DNA from: Elstera cyanobacteriorum
GTDB taxonomy: Bacteria; Pseudomonadota; Alphaproteobacteria; Elsterales; Elsteraceae
Length of the DNA: 64,000 nt
Direction of reading: 5' to 3'
Assembly (NCBI RefSeq): GCF_002251735.1
Contig: NZ_NOXS01000030.1
Span: 1-64,000, forward strand
The notes under the pieces were generated by a model, which was given only the letters and a program-made list of their open reading frames with translations, did no database searches and had not been told where the DNA came from. Both the position numbers and the translations under genes were made by a program. How positions within the stretch are numbered: the stretch's first letter is position 1; each line of letters begins with the position of its first letter. Of the stretch, positions 1-8,632 are shown in pieces.

Positions 1-272
1 ACTCCATATCCCTTCCCATAAATCAACAATGTCAAAGATCACATCCGGTTTTCACCGGCCATCCGCTCCGCCGTTCAGCGTGTCGGGGTTGCGTTTTTAC
101 CTAAACCGCTACGCTCCGTCAAGCTGTTTTTTCGCTCTTCTTTTTCGTTGTCCTGCGATCTTGCGATCTATGGAAACGATCCGGAGGACCGACTGTCCGG
201 CGGCGCCGCGACAGGAGGCGGTTTCTACTGGTCCAACCGGTCAAGATCAAGCGCAAAAAACACACAACACGC
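1..272. other. Window edge, no gene supported
   Basis: Open frames here have no ribosome-binding site and no recognisable protein. A weak inverted repeat (CCGGT-4 nt-ACCGG, 45-58) lies beyond the leftward operon but lacks the T-tract of an intrinsic terminator. The region may be the 3' untranslated end of the O-acetylation operon. Confidence 0.4.
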
Positions 273-491
273 TCAGGGTTCCAACAGATCGCCCCGGCGC
301 GCCCGCAACCAGGCAAGATAGCGGTCGGTTCCCAGGCTTTCGGTCAGCCGCTGCCAGGCTTCGGCGGCGGGCAGCAGCCGGTCGGCGAGCGCGGCCGGCT
401 TTACATCGCGCACCCAGGCGGTCAGGCCCGGGGCATTGCCGAGACCGAGCACCAGAAGCCCGAGCAGAAAGGCGGCGAGCGTGCGGGGCAT
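273..491 (-). CDS. Small membrane-anchored protein after MBOAT gene
   Basis: A 72-residue protein with a hydrophobic N-terminal segment (about residues 4-20) that could be a signal anchor, followed by an Arg/Leu-rich helical tail of about 45 residues. It starts 10 bases after the stop of the MBOAT acyltransferase gene and has a purine-rich GGGAGGGGG stretch just upstream, so it looks translated and co-transcribed. I do not recognise the family. Its position suggests an accessory role in the acyl-transfer machinery, but that is context only. Confidence 0.55.
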   Translation of the reverse strand: MPRTLAAFLLGLLVLGLGNAPGLTAWVRDVKPAALADRLLPAAEAWQRLTESLGTDRYLAWLRARRGDLLEP

Positions 492-501
492 CTCCCCCTC
501 C

Positions 502-1896
502 CTAGAACTGAAAATAGATAAAGGGGGCGACGCCCTGCGGCCCGAGCCCTTCGAGCGTCAGCACCAGAACCCCAATCAAAGCGCCCCAGCCCCACCAGGG
601 CAAGCGATCCAGCGCGTGCCCAAGACGGGGACCGATTCGATCCGGCATAAACTGGCTGGCAAGCGCCAGTGCGATCAGCGCTACTAAGGGCACGTTTGTC
701 AGGGGCTCGGCGTCGGCATAGCCCCCCAGGAGGCCGAGCAGATAGTCAACAGCACTGGCCAGATCGGGGCTGCGGAACAAGATCCAGGCGGCGCAAACGG
801 TGTGAAAAACCACGAGCCCGCGCAGCAGTGCCGGCAGCCGCCGCCAAGCGCCCCCCGCCCAACGCTCGAGCCCCAGCGCGCCGCCGTGCAGCGCCCCCCA
901 GAGCACGAAGGTCCAGGCCGCCCCATGCCACAGGCCGCCGAGCAGCATCGTCACCGCCAGATTGCGGGCGGTCGCCAACGTGCCGCCGCGATTGCCGCCT
1001 AAGGGGATGTAGAGATAATCCCGCAGCCAGCTTGAGAGCGAAATATGCCAGCGCCGCCAGAAATCCGAAAAGCTGGTGGCGCGATAGGGCCGGTCGAAGT
1101 TGAGCGGGAAGCGATAGCCGAGCAGCGCCGCCGAACCGATGGCGATATCGCTATAGGCGGAGAAATCGCAGTAAATCTGCACGGCATAGCCATAGGCAGC
1201 CATCCAAAGATCGAGCGTTCCCGCCGTGATCGGGCTATTGAAGACCGGATCGACCAGATGCGTTGCCAGCGCATCGGCAATCACCATTTTCTTTAACAAG
1301 CCGCCGAGGATCAGCACGACCGCCGGGCCAACCTGCACCTCGCTAAAGCGCGGCAGACGGTGCAACTGCGGCAGAAACTGCGCCGCACGCACGATTGGCC
1401 CGGCGACCAACTGCGGAAAAAAGGCGAGGTAGAGCAGCAGATCGAGCGGGTTGCGCGTCGGCGGGATCTCTTCCCGCGCCACATCGACGATGTAGCTAAT
1501 GCCGTGGAAGGTGAAGAAGGAAATCCCCACTGGCAGGATGAGGGTGAGAAACGGCATATCGCGCTGCCACCCCAAGACCAACAGCAGATCGGCGAGGGAT
1601 TCGAGGAAGAAATTATAATATTTGAAAACCCCCAGCAGGCCGAGGTTCAGCGCCACCCCTAAGATCAGGATGGGTTTGCGGCGGTCGGCGGGGCGGGAGG
1701 CGAGCCAGACGCCAAAGGCGAAATTCGTCAGTGAACTTGCCGCCAGCAATCCGGCGAACAGCGTGCTCCACTGCGCATAAAAGAAGTAGCTGGCCACCAC
1801 CAGCACGGCCTTGCGCGCGGGCAAGGTCGGCATCGACCAGACCAGCGCGAAGACCGCGACGAAGAACAAAGCGTAATTAAGCGTGGGAAACAGCAT
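502..1896 (-). CDS. MBOAT family O-acyltransferase (AlgI-like)
   Basis: A polytopic inner-membrane protein of 464 residues, close to the usual length of AlgI-type membrane-bound O-acyltransferases. Diagnostic stretches are the RDYLYIPLGGNR motif near residue 290 and the LLGGLWHGAAW motif near 320, whose histidine is the expected catalytic residue. Such proteins carry acetyl groups across the membrane so that a periplasmic SGNH partner can place them on a polysaccharide or on peptidoglycan. Two SGNH-fold genes lie directly upstream on the same strand, which supports one O-acetylation operon. The acceptor is not evident; the exopolysaccharide made from the locus near 32-46 kb and peptidoglycan are both possible. 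The ribosome-binding site is weak. Confidence 0.92.
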   Translation of the reverse strand: MLFPTLNYALFFVAVFALVWSMPTLPARKAVLVVASYFFYAQWSTLFAGLLAASSLTNFAFGVWLASRPADRRKPILILGVALNLGLLGVFKYYNFFLESLADLLLVLGWQRDMPFLTLILPVGISFFTFHGISYIVDVAREEIPPTRNPLDLLLYLAFFPQLVAGPIVRAAQFLPQLHRLPRFSEVQVGPAVVLILGGLLKKMVIADALATHLVDPVFNSPITAGTLDLWMAAYGYAVQIYCDFSAYSDIAIGSAALLGYRFPLNFDRPYRATSFSDFWRRWHISLSSWLRDYLYIPLGGNRGGTLATARNLAVTMLLGGLWHGAAWTFVLWGALHGGALGLERWAGGAWRRLPALLRGLVVFHTVCAAWILFRSPDLASAVDYLLGLLGGYADAEPLTNVPLVALIALALASQFMPDRIGPRLGHALDRLPWWGWGALIGVLVLTLEGLGPQGVAPFIYFQF

Positions 1897-1994
1897 GATC
1901 GGGGAAAACCGGCCTCGGCCTATTCTGAAGATATGCCCGCGCTACACCAGCTTGTCCCGCATCGCAATGACGAAAGCGACCGAGGGTCGGGATG

Positions 1995-3434
1995 TTACTG
2001 CTGGGCGACGCCGCTGACCGCCAGCTTCCAGGCTGCGTACTCCGCCATCATCTGATCGTAGAGCGCATCCGCCGCGCGGGCGTAGCCTTCCGGGCGATAG
2101 TGAACGCGGTCCGATCCGGCGAGGGGCGGGTCTTGCAGGGCCCACGCATTGGCGCCACACGGCCCCATGACCTGCGACCAATCCCAGAAGAACAAGCGCT
2201 CCTTCTGCGCGATTCCAGTCAGGGTCTGGCGCACCATGCTAAGATTCGGCGGAATGACCCAGCGGCAGGCCGCGGCGGGTTTCTTCGCCGGGGGTTTCGC
2301 CCCGGGTTTGACGACGGGCGGCGGCGGCACGGGCAGCCCTGGCACGAGGCATTGGCGCGTCGCGGCGGGCGAACAGCCGGAGGATGAGGCGAGGCGATTC
2401 CCATCGGGCGGACCGATGACCGCGATATCAACCCCCGGCGCGAGACGGCGCAGATCGGCCACCGCCCCCGCCGCTTCCGCCGCATAGGTTTCGGCGGTCC
2501 AACCGTCTTGAAACCCTTCATTCGTGCCAAACGCCAGCAGGATCAGATCGGGACGGCGATCCGCAAGTTCGAAGGCCGCCGTTGCAGGGTCGAAGCGCCG
2601 CACGAGCTTAACGGTCGCCCCAACCGTACCATGTGCTTCCAGCACGATCCCGGGCTGCTGGCGCTGCGGCCCCCAGGCCAGAAGATCGGTCGGCCCATCG
2701 GCCCGGGCGGTCAGCACGGCTTGGCGGGAGCCGGGGGGCACTGGAATCTGTACCCTTGCCACCTGCGGGCCGGTCTCCGCCGCCGTGCTGATCGGCGGCA
2801 GGCGCTGACCGTCGATCTCAAGCTCAAGCGTGCCGCCGAGCGGCTGCCGCAGCACGGTGAGCAGCAGCGTATCGAACCCCGCCTCCTCAGTACTCGTCAG
2901 GCTAGCACGGTCGCCGGGTTTGGTGGCGCGGGCGCGGAAACCGCTCACCCCAAACAGCCCTTCAGGCTTTAGCGCCCCGGCTTTCGAGATGATCCAGCCC
3001 GGCGAGGCGGTGACTTGCACCCCTTGTGGACGGAAATAATCGAAGGGCACAGCGGGCGGCAGTTGCCCGCGCCCCGCGGCGCCGAACTGGCCCTGAAACC
3101 GCTCGCGCAGCCGCCCGCTAAACCGGTCACCCGCCGTGTGGCTATCGCCCAATTGCAGGATCAGCAGCGGTTCTTTGCGCGTCCCACGTTCCAGCGCGGC
3201 GAGCTCGGTGAAGAAACCGGCGAGCGGCCCGGGACCGAGGCGCGGACGTGGGGCCGCAACGGCGCCCGTCGTCGGCGTGCGCGCTTCCGGCACATGCCAG
3301 CGGAACGGAAGGGCGGACACTGCCGCATCCGCCCCGCGCGGCGCGGGCGCCTGTTGGCTCGACGGGCCACCCGCGCAGGCCGCAAGCGCCAGCGACAGGG
3401 TGAGCGAGGCGAGGCGCGCGCGCGGCCAGTTCAT
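1995..3434 (-). CDS. SGNH/GDSL hydrolase-fold lipoprotein
   Basis: A 479-residue protein with a lipoprotein signal peptide (LALAAC, Cys about residue 20) and an SGNH catalytic core. Block I is LGDSHTAG with the nucleophilic Ser near residue 98. The C-terminal DRVHYRPEGY supplies the Asp and His. Between them lies a long beta-rich insert, so the protein is larger than a simple GDSL esterase. It overlaps the upstream DUF459 gene by ATGA (translational coupling) and precedes the MBOAT gene by about 100 bases. The likely role is periplasmic transfer or removal of O-acetyl groups on a glycan. Confidence 0.85.
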   Translation of the reverse strand: MNWPRARLASLTLSLALAACAGGPSSQQAPAPRGADAAVSALPFRWHVPEARTPTTGAVAAPRPRLGPGPLAGFFTELAALERGTRKEPLLILQLGDSHTAGDRFSGRLRERFQGQFGAAGRGQLPPAVPFDYFRPQGVQVTASPGWIISKAGALKPEGLFGVSGFRARATKPGDRASLTSTEEAGFDTLLLTVLRQPLGGTLELEIDGQRLPPISTAAETGPQVARVQIPVPPGSRQAVLTARADGPTDLLAWGPQRQQPGIVLEAHGTVGATVKLVRRFDPATAAFELADRRPDLILLAFGTNEGFQDGWTAETYAAEAAGAVADLRRLAPGVDIAVIGPPDGNRLASSSGCSPAATRQCLVPGLPVPPPPVVKPGAKPPAKKPAAACRWVIPPNLSMVRQTLTGIAQKERLFFWDWSQVMGPCGANAWALQDPPLAGSDRVHYRPEGYARAADALYDQMMAEYAAWKLAVSGVAQQ

Positions 3435-4192
3435 GGTGCTTTCGCCGCCTTAATAATGGGGGTGAGCTTTTGCAACAGCGCTTGGGCCAGCAGATCGTAC
3501 CCGGCAGGGGAAAAATGCATCCCATCGTCGTTGCGCAAAGACCGCAGGCGGCCATCGGTGCCCTTGATATGGGTCGTATAATCGTGGGTGCCGTCGGTCG
3601 ATAGCTCCCAGATTGGGAAGAAAATCGCGCCCGCCGCGATCACCGCAGGCTCGTAGAGGCCGTTCAGAAACTCGGCATCTTTTGAAACGGCGGCGTCGCG
3701 CATGATCGGCAGGCCGATCCAAAAGGTCGGAATTTGCTTGTCTTTCAGCGGCGTCAAAATCGCTTGGATGCGTTCTATATAGGAGGTCTTCCACGCTTCG
3801 GTGCGGAAGTAATGTTCCCGGCGCCCCCCGGCAAAAGTATCTTGCCGATCGTTGAGGCCGAAGGACACGATGGCGATGTCGGGCTTTTCGGCTTCCAGCA
3901 GGGCGGGCAGATTGGTCGGCCAGTCGTAGACATCGGGCCGCGCCAGACCTGTACCATTTTTGCCACGCCGAATGAGCTTAATCGAGGTATCGCGGATCAA
4001 GGCGCGCGTCAGCCCGCCCCAAACGCCGTCAGCCATCGAATCGCCGAATATCAGGATCGTTTTTTGTGCAGGACTGGGAGTGGAGGAACGCGGCTCACCG
4101 GTCCCCGTCTCGGCCCACGCACTGCTGGCAAGCCCCGCCGTTAGCGCCCAAGCCATTGTGATTCCGAGAAAATCCCGCCGCTGCACCATCAC
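3431..4192 (-). CDS. DUF459 SGNH-fold protein with Tat signal
   Basis: A 253-residue protein with a twin-arginine signal (QRRDFLG, then a hydrophobic stretch ending SAWA). The core has FGDSMADG with Ser near residue 52, a SFGLNDRQ block, and DDGMHFSPAGY with the C-terminal Asp-x-x-His. This matches the DUF459 branch of SGNH hydrolases, often seen near acetylation or cell-wall genes. It is the first gene of the leftward operon and overlaps the next gene by 4 bases. AGGGGCGA sits a few bases before the ATG. A periplasmic acetyl-ester hydrolase or transferase role is inferred. Confidence 0.82.
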   Translation of the reverse strand: MMVQRRDFLGITMAWALTAGLASSAWAETGTGEPRSSTPSPAQKTILIFGDSMADGVWGGLTRALIRDTSIKLIRRGKNGTGLARPDVYDWPTNLPALLEAEKPDIAIVSFGLNDRQDTFAGGRREHYFRTEAWKTSYIERIQAILTPLKDKQIPTFWIGLPIMRDAAVSKDAEFLNGLYEPAVIAAGAIFFPIWELSTDGTHDYTTHIKGTDGRLRSLRNDDGMHFSPAGYDLLAQALLQKLTPIIKAAKAP

Positions 4193-4525
4193 TCGCCCCT
4201 GCTACGCCCTATCTTAGAAATGCGCTTAGCGATCCTTTTGGTAAAGAGTCGCTTTTTTCACCGTCCTGCTACCGCCGCCGTTCGGTTTTGCGCTTGCACA
4301 CGGCGGAAATCAACTCCCCTTCCCTGCAACCCTGTTGTCATACGGACACACTGTTGCGGACCGACAACCCCTCAACCGAATAAAAAATCAATAAAAACAA
4401 GGAATTAAGTTGACAGGCCAAGGCTGTTTCGGGATTGTTGGCGGGCCTTGGCGGATGAACCCTGGGGCGCGCGGGCCTTATTGCCCCGCTTTTCCGAATT
4501 TCTATTGTAAAGATTGCATCGCCCC
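4193..4525. promoter_or_regulatory. Divergent intergenic region, weak promoter
   Basis: About 330 bases separate the leftward acetylation operon from the rightward M23 gene and must hold both promoters. The only consensus-like element is TTGACA at 4410-4415, with a poor -10 (GATTGT, 4433-4438) after 17 bases, pointing to the M23 gene. The stretch 4380-4410 is AT-rich. Nothing else convincing is seen. Confidence 0.35.
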
Positions 4526-5899
4526 ATGAAAAAGACGATGAAACAATCACTCGCCTCTGGTTTTACCTTGGCCGCCGTGACGTTTCTTAGTCTTTCTGCA
4601 TCGGCCGATCCGATTGTTCTTCGGCGGGGTGCTGCCACGCCAGCTCCGGCGACCGCCGATAAGCTGGCGGCGCTGCATGACACCCGCGATGCGTTGGTCG
4701 AAAAAGCGCTGCTGATGGCAGACGCTCGGCAGGCACGCTTGCAGACGCTGGCCAAGACCGAGGCACGGCAAAAGCTGTTGGGCGAAAAACAGGATGTGAT
4801 CGGCAAGGGCGATACGCTGGCCATCGTTTTGGCGCGGGCCGGGGCACCGGCCAATCACGCCGCCGATGCCTTTGCCGCCGTGACCAAGATTTTCAACCCG
4901 AAGGATCTGCGCCCGGGCCAGCAGGTATCGGTGCATCTGGCGCCGGAAACGGATGGCGACGGGGTGGTGCTGCAAAGCTTCTCCTTAAAAGCCAATGTCG
5001 AGCGCGATGTGGCCGTGACCCGCCAGCCCGACGGCAGCTATAAAGCCGAAGATAAGCTGAAGCCGCTGACCACCGAAATCTCGCGCGCGGCAGGGACCAT
5101 CGACAATAGCCTATTCGTATCCGGCACGGGCGCGGGCATTCCGGTCGATGTGATGATGGAGATGATCAAAATCCTCTCCTTCGATGTCGATTTCCAGCGT
5201 GATATTCAGCCGGGCGATGGGTTCGAAGTGGTGTTCGAACAGAAGGTGACGCAGGACCGCAAGCTGGCCCGCAACGGTCGCCTGCTCTATGCCGCCATGA
5301 CCCTATCGGGCACCAGCCTGAAGCTCTATCGCTTCGAAGATGGCGACGGCTTCGTCGATTTCTACAATCCCAAGGGCGAAAGCGTGCGCAAGGCGCTGCT
5401 GAAAACCCCGATTGACGGCGCCAAGCTCACCTCCGGCTTCGGCATGCGCCAGCACCCGATCCTCGGCTTCTCCCTGATGCATAAGGGCGTCGACTTCGGC
5501 GCGCCAACGGGGACGCCGATCCAAGCCGCCGGGGACGGTACGCTGAAAGTCTATGGCGGCAACGGCGCCTATGGCAATTACGCCCAGATTCAGCATAACG
5601 GCCAATATGCGACTGCCTATGCCCATATGAGCCGCTTTGCCCCTGGGCTGCGCGTTGGCAGCCGGGTGCGGCAAGGCCAGATCATCGGCTATGTCGGGAC
5701 CACCGGCCGGTCGACCGGCCCACACCTACATTATGAAGTGCTGGCGGGCGGGACGCAGATCAATCCGCTGTCGGTCAAGCTGCCCTCGGGCCGCAAGCTC
5801 GATGGTGCCGATCTGCGGCAGTTCTTGGCGCAAACCAAGACCCTCAACGATAAGATGGACAGCCTGCCCCATCCGGTCCAGGTCGCCAGCGCACGCTAA
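4526..5899 (+). CDS. M23 family metalloendopeptidase with LysM-like region
   Basis: A secreted peptidoglycan endopeptidase of 457 residues. The signal peptide is at the N-terminus (MKKTMKQ, hydrophobic core, SASA). A LysM/OapA-like region follows at about residues 85-150, and the C-terminal M23 domain is at about 300-420. The zinc motif is visible as HKGVDFG (His and Asp) and PHLHYEV (His-x-His). The acidic middle part resembles the family in which the peptidase acts on DD-crosslinks during growth. I chose the ATG at 4526 over 4514 because it begins the basic n-region of the signal. It stands alone, with a repeat-rich tail after the stop. Confidence 0.9.
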   Translation: MKKTMKQSLASGFTLAAVTFLSLSASADPIVLRRGAATPAPATADKLAALHDTRDALVEKALLMADARQARLQTLAKTEARQKLLGEKQDVIGKGDTLAIVLARAGAPANHAADAFAAVTKIFNPKDLRPGQQVSVHLAPETDGDGVVLQSFSLKANVERDVAVTRQPDGSYKAEDKLKPLTTEISRAAGTIDNSLFVSGTGAGIPVDVMMEMIKILSFDVDFQRDIQPGDGFEVVFEQKVTQDRKLARNGRLLYAAMTLSGTSLKLYRFEDGDGFVDFYNPKGESVRKALLKTPIDGAKLTSGFGMRQHPILGFSLMHKGVDFGAPTGTPIQAAGDGTLKVYGGNGAYGNYAQIQHNGQYATAYAHMSRFAPGLRVGSRVRQGQIIGYVGTTGRSTGPHLHYEVLAGGTQINPLSVKLPSGRKLDGADLRQFLAQTKTLNDKMDSLPHPVQVASAR

Positions 5900-5901
5900 A
5901 G

Positions 5902-5963
5902 CATTTGTTTTGTAAGCAAATGCGTCGTCGCAGGTGGGTTCACCTGCTCGGGATTTGCTCTAG
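5902..5963. repeat. Compound palindromic intergenic repeat element
   Basis: Directly after the M23 stop lie two perfect stem-loops: GCATTTG...CAAATGC with 7-bp arms, and GCAGGTG...CACCTGC with 7-bp arms. They are bracketed by partly complementary outer ends (CTAAAGCATTTG and GATTTGCTCTAGA). The nested design is that of repetitive extragenic palindromes of alphaproteobacteria. It lies between convergent genes, where such elements often sit, and may also help end transcription. No second copy was noticed in this window. Confidence 0.55.
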
Positions 5964-6580
5964 ATCCCGGCGCCAGCCCCATCGACGATGATATCGTTCC
6001 GATGCGGGGCGAGATCGTCCGACAGTTTGCGGGTCAAGGTGATCATGAAATCCGGCGCGGTACGGTCCACCCCAAAAACCGTGCGAGGAAAATCGAGCGG
6101 CTTTTGCCGCGCCCAGATCGAATCGTGCTGATCGGGCGGCAAAATTTCAACCGGATCGCCCACCGCCACCCAATGGACCGGAACGACAGTACCTTCCGGC
6201 AAGCGGGTTTTTAGATGCACCACAGCCCCGACCCGCACATCGCAACGCGGGCCGAGCCAGGCTTCGGGCAGAACCGTAACCCCGGTCGCCAAATAACATT
6301 CATCGGCAATCTCGGCCCCGGTGACATGGGCATGCGGGCCGATCAGGGTATAATTCCCGATGCGGCGATCGTGGCGCGACGTCGCCCGAAGAACCGCATT
6401 TTCATATATAATAACGTCTCGTCCCAGGGTTACGCGCCCGCCGCTTTCCCCAACGATGCGCGCCCCATGCATCACCCGTACCCCCGGACCTAAGGTCACG
6501 GCACCGCAGACGGTCGCGTCGGGTGCCACCCAAGCCGAAGGGTCGATCCGAGGGGTCTGGCCTTGATGGGTGATAATCAT
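5960..6580 (-). CDS. Gamma-carbonic-anhydrase-like hexapeptide protein
   Basis: A 206-residue left-handed beta-helix protein with repeated hexapeptide imperfections over residues 10-140 (for example IGNYTLIGPHAHVTG). Histidines in LRATSRHD and in GPHAHV are placed like the zinc ligands of gamma-class carbonic anhydrases and PaaY/CaiE-type proteins. The C-terminal 50 residues form an extra non-repeat tail. GGAGG lies 9 bases before the ATG. The exact substrate is uncertain; the family includes carbonic anhydrases and thioesterase-like proteins. It is encoded leftward, after the CHMI-like gene. Confidence 0.75.
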   Translation of the reverse strand: MIITHQGQTPRIDPSAWVAPDATVCGAVTLGPGVRVMHGARIVGESGGRVTLGRDVIIYENAVLRATSRHDRRIGNYTLIGPHAHVTGAEIADECYLATGVTVLPEAWLGPRCDVRVGAVVHLKTRLPEGTVVPVHWVAVGDPVEILPPDQHDSIWARQKPLDFPRTVFGVDRTAPDFMITLTRKLSDDLAPHRNDIIVDGAGAGI

Positions 6581-6617
6581 GGTCGAACGCCTCCGATCGG
6601 GGATGGGGGGATAAGAC

Positions 6618-6980
6618 TTAGGCGGGGATCACACGCTTCGAATAGGTCTCTTTCGGGAACTCGATAATCTCGGCCGTTACGTGCAGGCTCAGGCCGTTTT
6701 TGTGGGGTAGAACGGCCTTTTCCATAACTTCTGTGACCGCCGCCCCCAAGGCTTGCTTCGTTGCGAGATCGCGGCCCGGCAGCAGGCGGATTTCCGCGTG
6801 CAGCATGGCCAGCGACCCATCGCCGATCCGCTCGGCCCGCGCGTCCATCACCAGCGTCTTGCAGTCGATCAGTTGCGCTTTGGCAATTGTCACGATGCGA
6901 TCATGGATTTCAGCAATCAAGGGCTGAAGATCCAAAGCGTCCAACAGGGCGGGGCTTCCTTCTAAACGAATTTGCGGCAT
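6618..6980 (-). CDS. CHMI-like tautomerase (5-carboxymethyl-2-hydroxymuconate isomerase family)
   Basis: A protein of about 120 residues that fits the CHMI branch of the tautomerase superfamily, which uses an N-terminal proline as catalytic base. The start is set by this: the internal ATG at 6980 gives Met-Pro, so Pro-1 is exposed after Met removal, and AGGAGA lies 8 bases upstream of it. The longer reading from 6998 would bury the proline. HpaF-type enzymes act in homoprotocatechuate breakdown, but no other gene of that pathway is nearby, so the true substrate is open. Confidence 0.75.
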   Translation of the reverse strand: MPQIRLEGSPALLDALDLQPLIAEIHDRIVTIAKAQLIDCKTLVMDARAERIGDGSLAMLHAEIRLLPGRDLATKQALGAAVTEVMEKAVLPHKNGLSLHVTAEIIEFPKETYSKRVIPA

Positions 6981-7150
6981 TGCTTTCTCCTGAGTCACTA
7001 TAAGGGCTGAAACGCTAACGGAATCTGAAAAGCGCGGCTACTGCTGCTGTCATCGCCTCTTCGCTTGCATTTTAGGGGGTTCTGCCCAACCATCGGGGCC
7101 GTTTGAACATTTCGCCTCGGAAACCGTGCCGAGGAACCCGGGAGAGAGAG

Positions 7151-8095
7151 ATGGCCGAGGGAAAATATCGTCTGATTACCCGCAGTGACTTCGATGGTCT
7201 CGTCTGCGGCGCCCTGCTGAAAGAATTGGACCTGATCGACGATATTCTGTTCGCCCATCCCAAGGATATGCAGGACGGCAAGGTTCCGGCGACCGACCGC
7301 GACATTATCTGCAACCTGCCCTATGTGCCGGGCTGCGCCATGACCTTCGATCATCATTCATCGGAAGTAGAACGGCTGGGCGATAAGCCGGGCTTGATCA
7401 TCGATCCCTATGCCCCCTCTGCCGCCCGCGTCGTCTGGCGCCATTACGGCGGGTCGGACCGCTTCCCCGAAAGCCTGGATGATATGATGTTCGCCGTTGA
7501 TCGCGCCGATAGCGCCGATTGGACGATGGACGAAGTGTTGGACGCCGAAGGCTGGACGCTGCTGTCCTTCATGATGGATAGCCGCACCGGCCTGGGGCGT
7601 TTCCGAGATTTCCGCATCTCGAACTACCAGTTGATGATGAAGCTGGTGGAGCTGCTGCGCACCGGCGAACTGGCCCCGATCATGGCCGATGAAGACGTGC
7701 AGGAACGTATCCGCATGTATCAGGCGCAGCAGGAAGAGTTTAAGCGCCAGCTTGAGCGGATTGGCCGGATCGAGGGCAAGGTCGTGGTTCTCGATCTGCG
7801 CAACGAAGAACAGGTTTTCGCGGGTAACCGTTTTCTTGTGTACGCGATGTACCCTTCGTCGCTGATTTCCATGCACGTCATGTGGGGGCGCGATAAGCAG
7901 AATGTTGTGCTGGCCTGCGGCAAGTCGATCTTCGACCGGTCCTCGACCGTCGATATCGGCTCGCTGATGCTGCGTCACGGCGGCGGCGGGCATACGGCCG
8001 CGGGCACCTGCCAAGTGCCGCCCGATGAGGCCGATGCAATCATCGCCGCCCTGCTGCCCGACATGCAGGCGTGCGAGGAGGATGACGAGGGGTAA
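7151..8095 (+). CDS. DHH family phosphoesterase, exopolyphosphatase-like
   Basis: A cytosolic protein of 314 residues with a SDFDGLVCGALL block near the N-terminus and FDHHSSE near residue 75 (the DHH signature, metal-binding). It ends in a DHHA1-type glycine/histidine motif, HGGGGHTAAGTCQV, near residue 280. Family members hydrolyse phosphodiester or polyphosphate bonds; the substrate here is unknown. I chose the ATG at 7151 because GGAGAGAGAG precedes it; the upstream extension from 7103 is not protein-like. It lies before rpmB, which has its own promoter. Confidence 0.85.
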   Translation: MAEGKYRLITRSDFDGLVCGALLKELDLIDDILFAHPKDMQDGKVPATDRDIICNLPYVPGCAMTFDHHSSEVERLGDKPGLIIDPYAPSAARVVWRHYGGSDRFPESLDDMMFAVDRADSADWTMDEVLDAEGWTLLSFMMDSRTGLGRFRDFRISNYQLMMKLVELLRTGELAPIMADEDVQERIRMYQAQQEEFKRQLERIGRIEGKVVVLDLRNEEQVFAGNRFLVYAMYPSSLISMHVMWGRDKQNVVLACGKSIFDRSSTVDIGSLMLRHGGGGHTAAGTCQVPPDEADAIIAALLPDMQACEEDDEG

Positions 8096-8120
8096 ACCCG
8101 AGTCCTACCGCGCTTTTCGC

Positions 8121-8149
8121 TTGACGCTACCAGCGGGGATGCCTATACA
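8121..8149 (+). promoter_or_regulatory. Sigma-70-type promoter for rpmB
   Basis: TTGACG (8121-8126), a spacer of exactly 17 bases, then TATACA (8144-8149). Each hexamer is one mismatch from its consensus. It lies about 85 bases before the rpmB start, fitting a strong promoter for an abundant ribosomal protein. Confidence 0.75.
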
Positions 8150-8233
8150 CCCCGTCTCTCAGACCGTTCCGAGGTCCGCCAGGGTTGCGGGACGGTCGTT
8201 CAGGTTTAACCGTTACACATAGGGGATACGGTC

Positions 8234-8524
8234 ATGGCGAGACGGTGCGCCGTCACCGGCAAGGGCGTCCAGTCTGGCAATAATGTCAGCCACGCCAATA
8301 ACAAGACGCGTCGGCGCTACCTGCCGAACCTCCAGGTTGCCTCGCTGGCCAGCGAAGCCCTGGGCCGCGTCGTGCGTCTGCGTCTGTCGACCAACGCCAT
8401 CCGCTCCATCGAGCATGCGGGCGGTCTGGATGCTTTCCTCGGCAAGGCCCGCTCGTCGGAACTGACGGGCGATGTGCTGCGCTTGAAGAAGCAGATCGAC
8501 AAGGCGACCGCCAAGGCCGCCTAA
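8234..8524 (+). CDS. rpmB: 50S ribosomal protein L28
   Basis: A 96-residue basic protein with the L28 opening ([20 protein letters not shown]) and a KTRRRYLPN block. The C-terminal half is longer than in E. coli L28, as is usual in alphaproteobacteria. It binds the large subunit rRNA. It is a single-gene unit here, with a good promoter upstream and a perfect 12-bp intrinsic terminator just after the stop. The bases before the ATG (GGGGATACGGTC) give a weak ribosome-binding site. Confidence 0.98.
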   Translation: MARRCAVTGKGVQSGNNVSHANNKTRRRYLPNLQVASLASEALGRVVRLRLSTNAIRSIEHAGGLDAFLGKARSSELTGDVLRLKKQIDKATAKAA

Positions 8525-8543
8525 CGCTTCGGCGTTTCAGTTT

Positions 8544-8579
8544 AAAAACCCCGCTGGGTCCGCCCTAGCGGGGTTTTTT
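8544..8579 (+). terminator. Intrinsic terminator after rpmB
   Basis: A perfect 12-bp stem (AAAAACCCCGCT paired with AGCGGGGTTTTT) around an 11-base loop, running into a T-rich end. The A-tract on the left arm means that it could also stop leftward transcription. Confidence 0.92.
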
Positions 8580-8632
8580 ATGACGTGCAGCCGGGGTACG
8601 ATCCGGCAGTGATCTTAGCAAGGAAAAGGGGG

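Noticed and set aside
29-505. A 158-codon rightward open frame at the window start
   Set aside because: No ribosome-binding site, Arg/Pro-rich, and it runs antisense to the small gene downstream of MBOAT.
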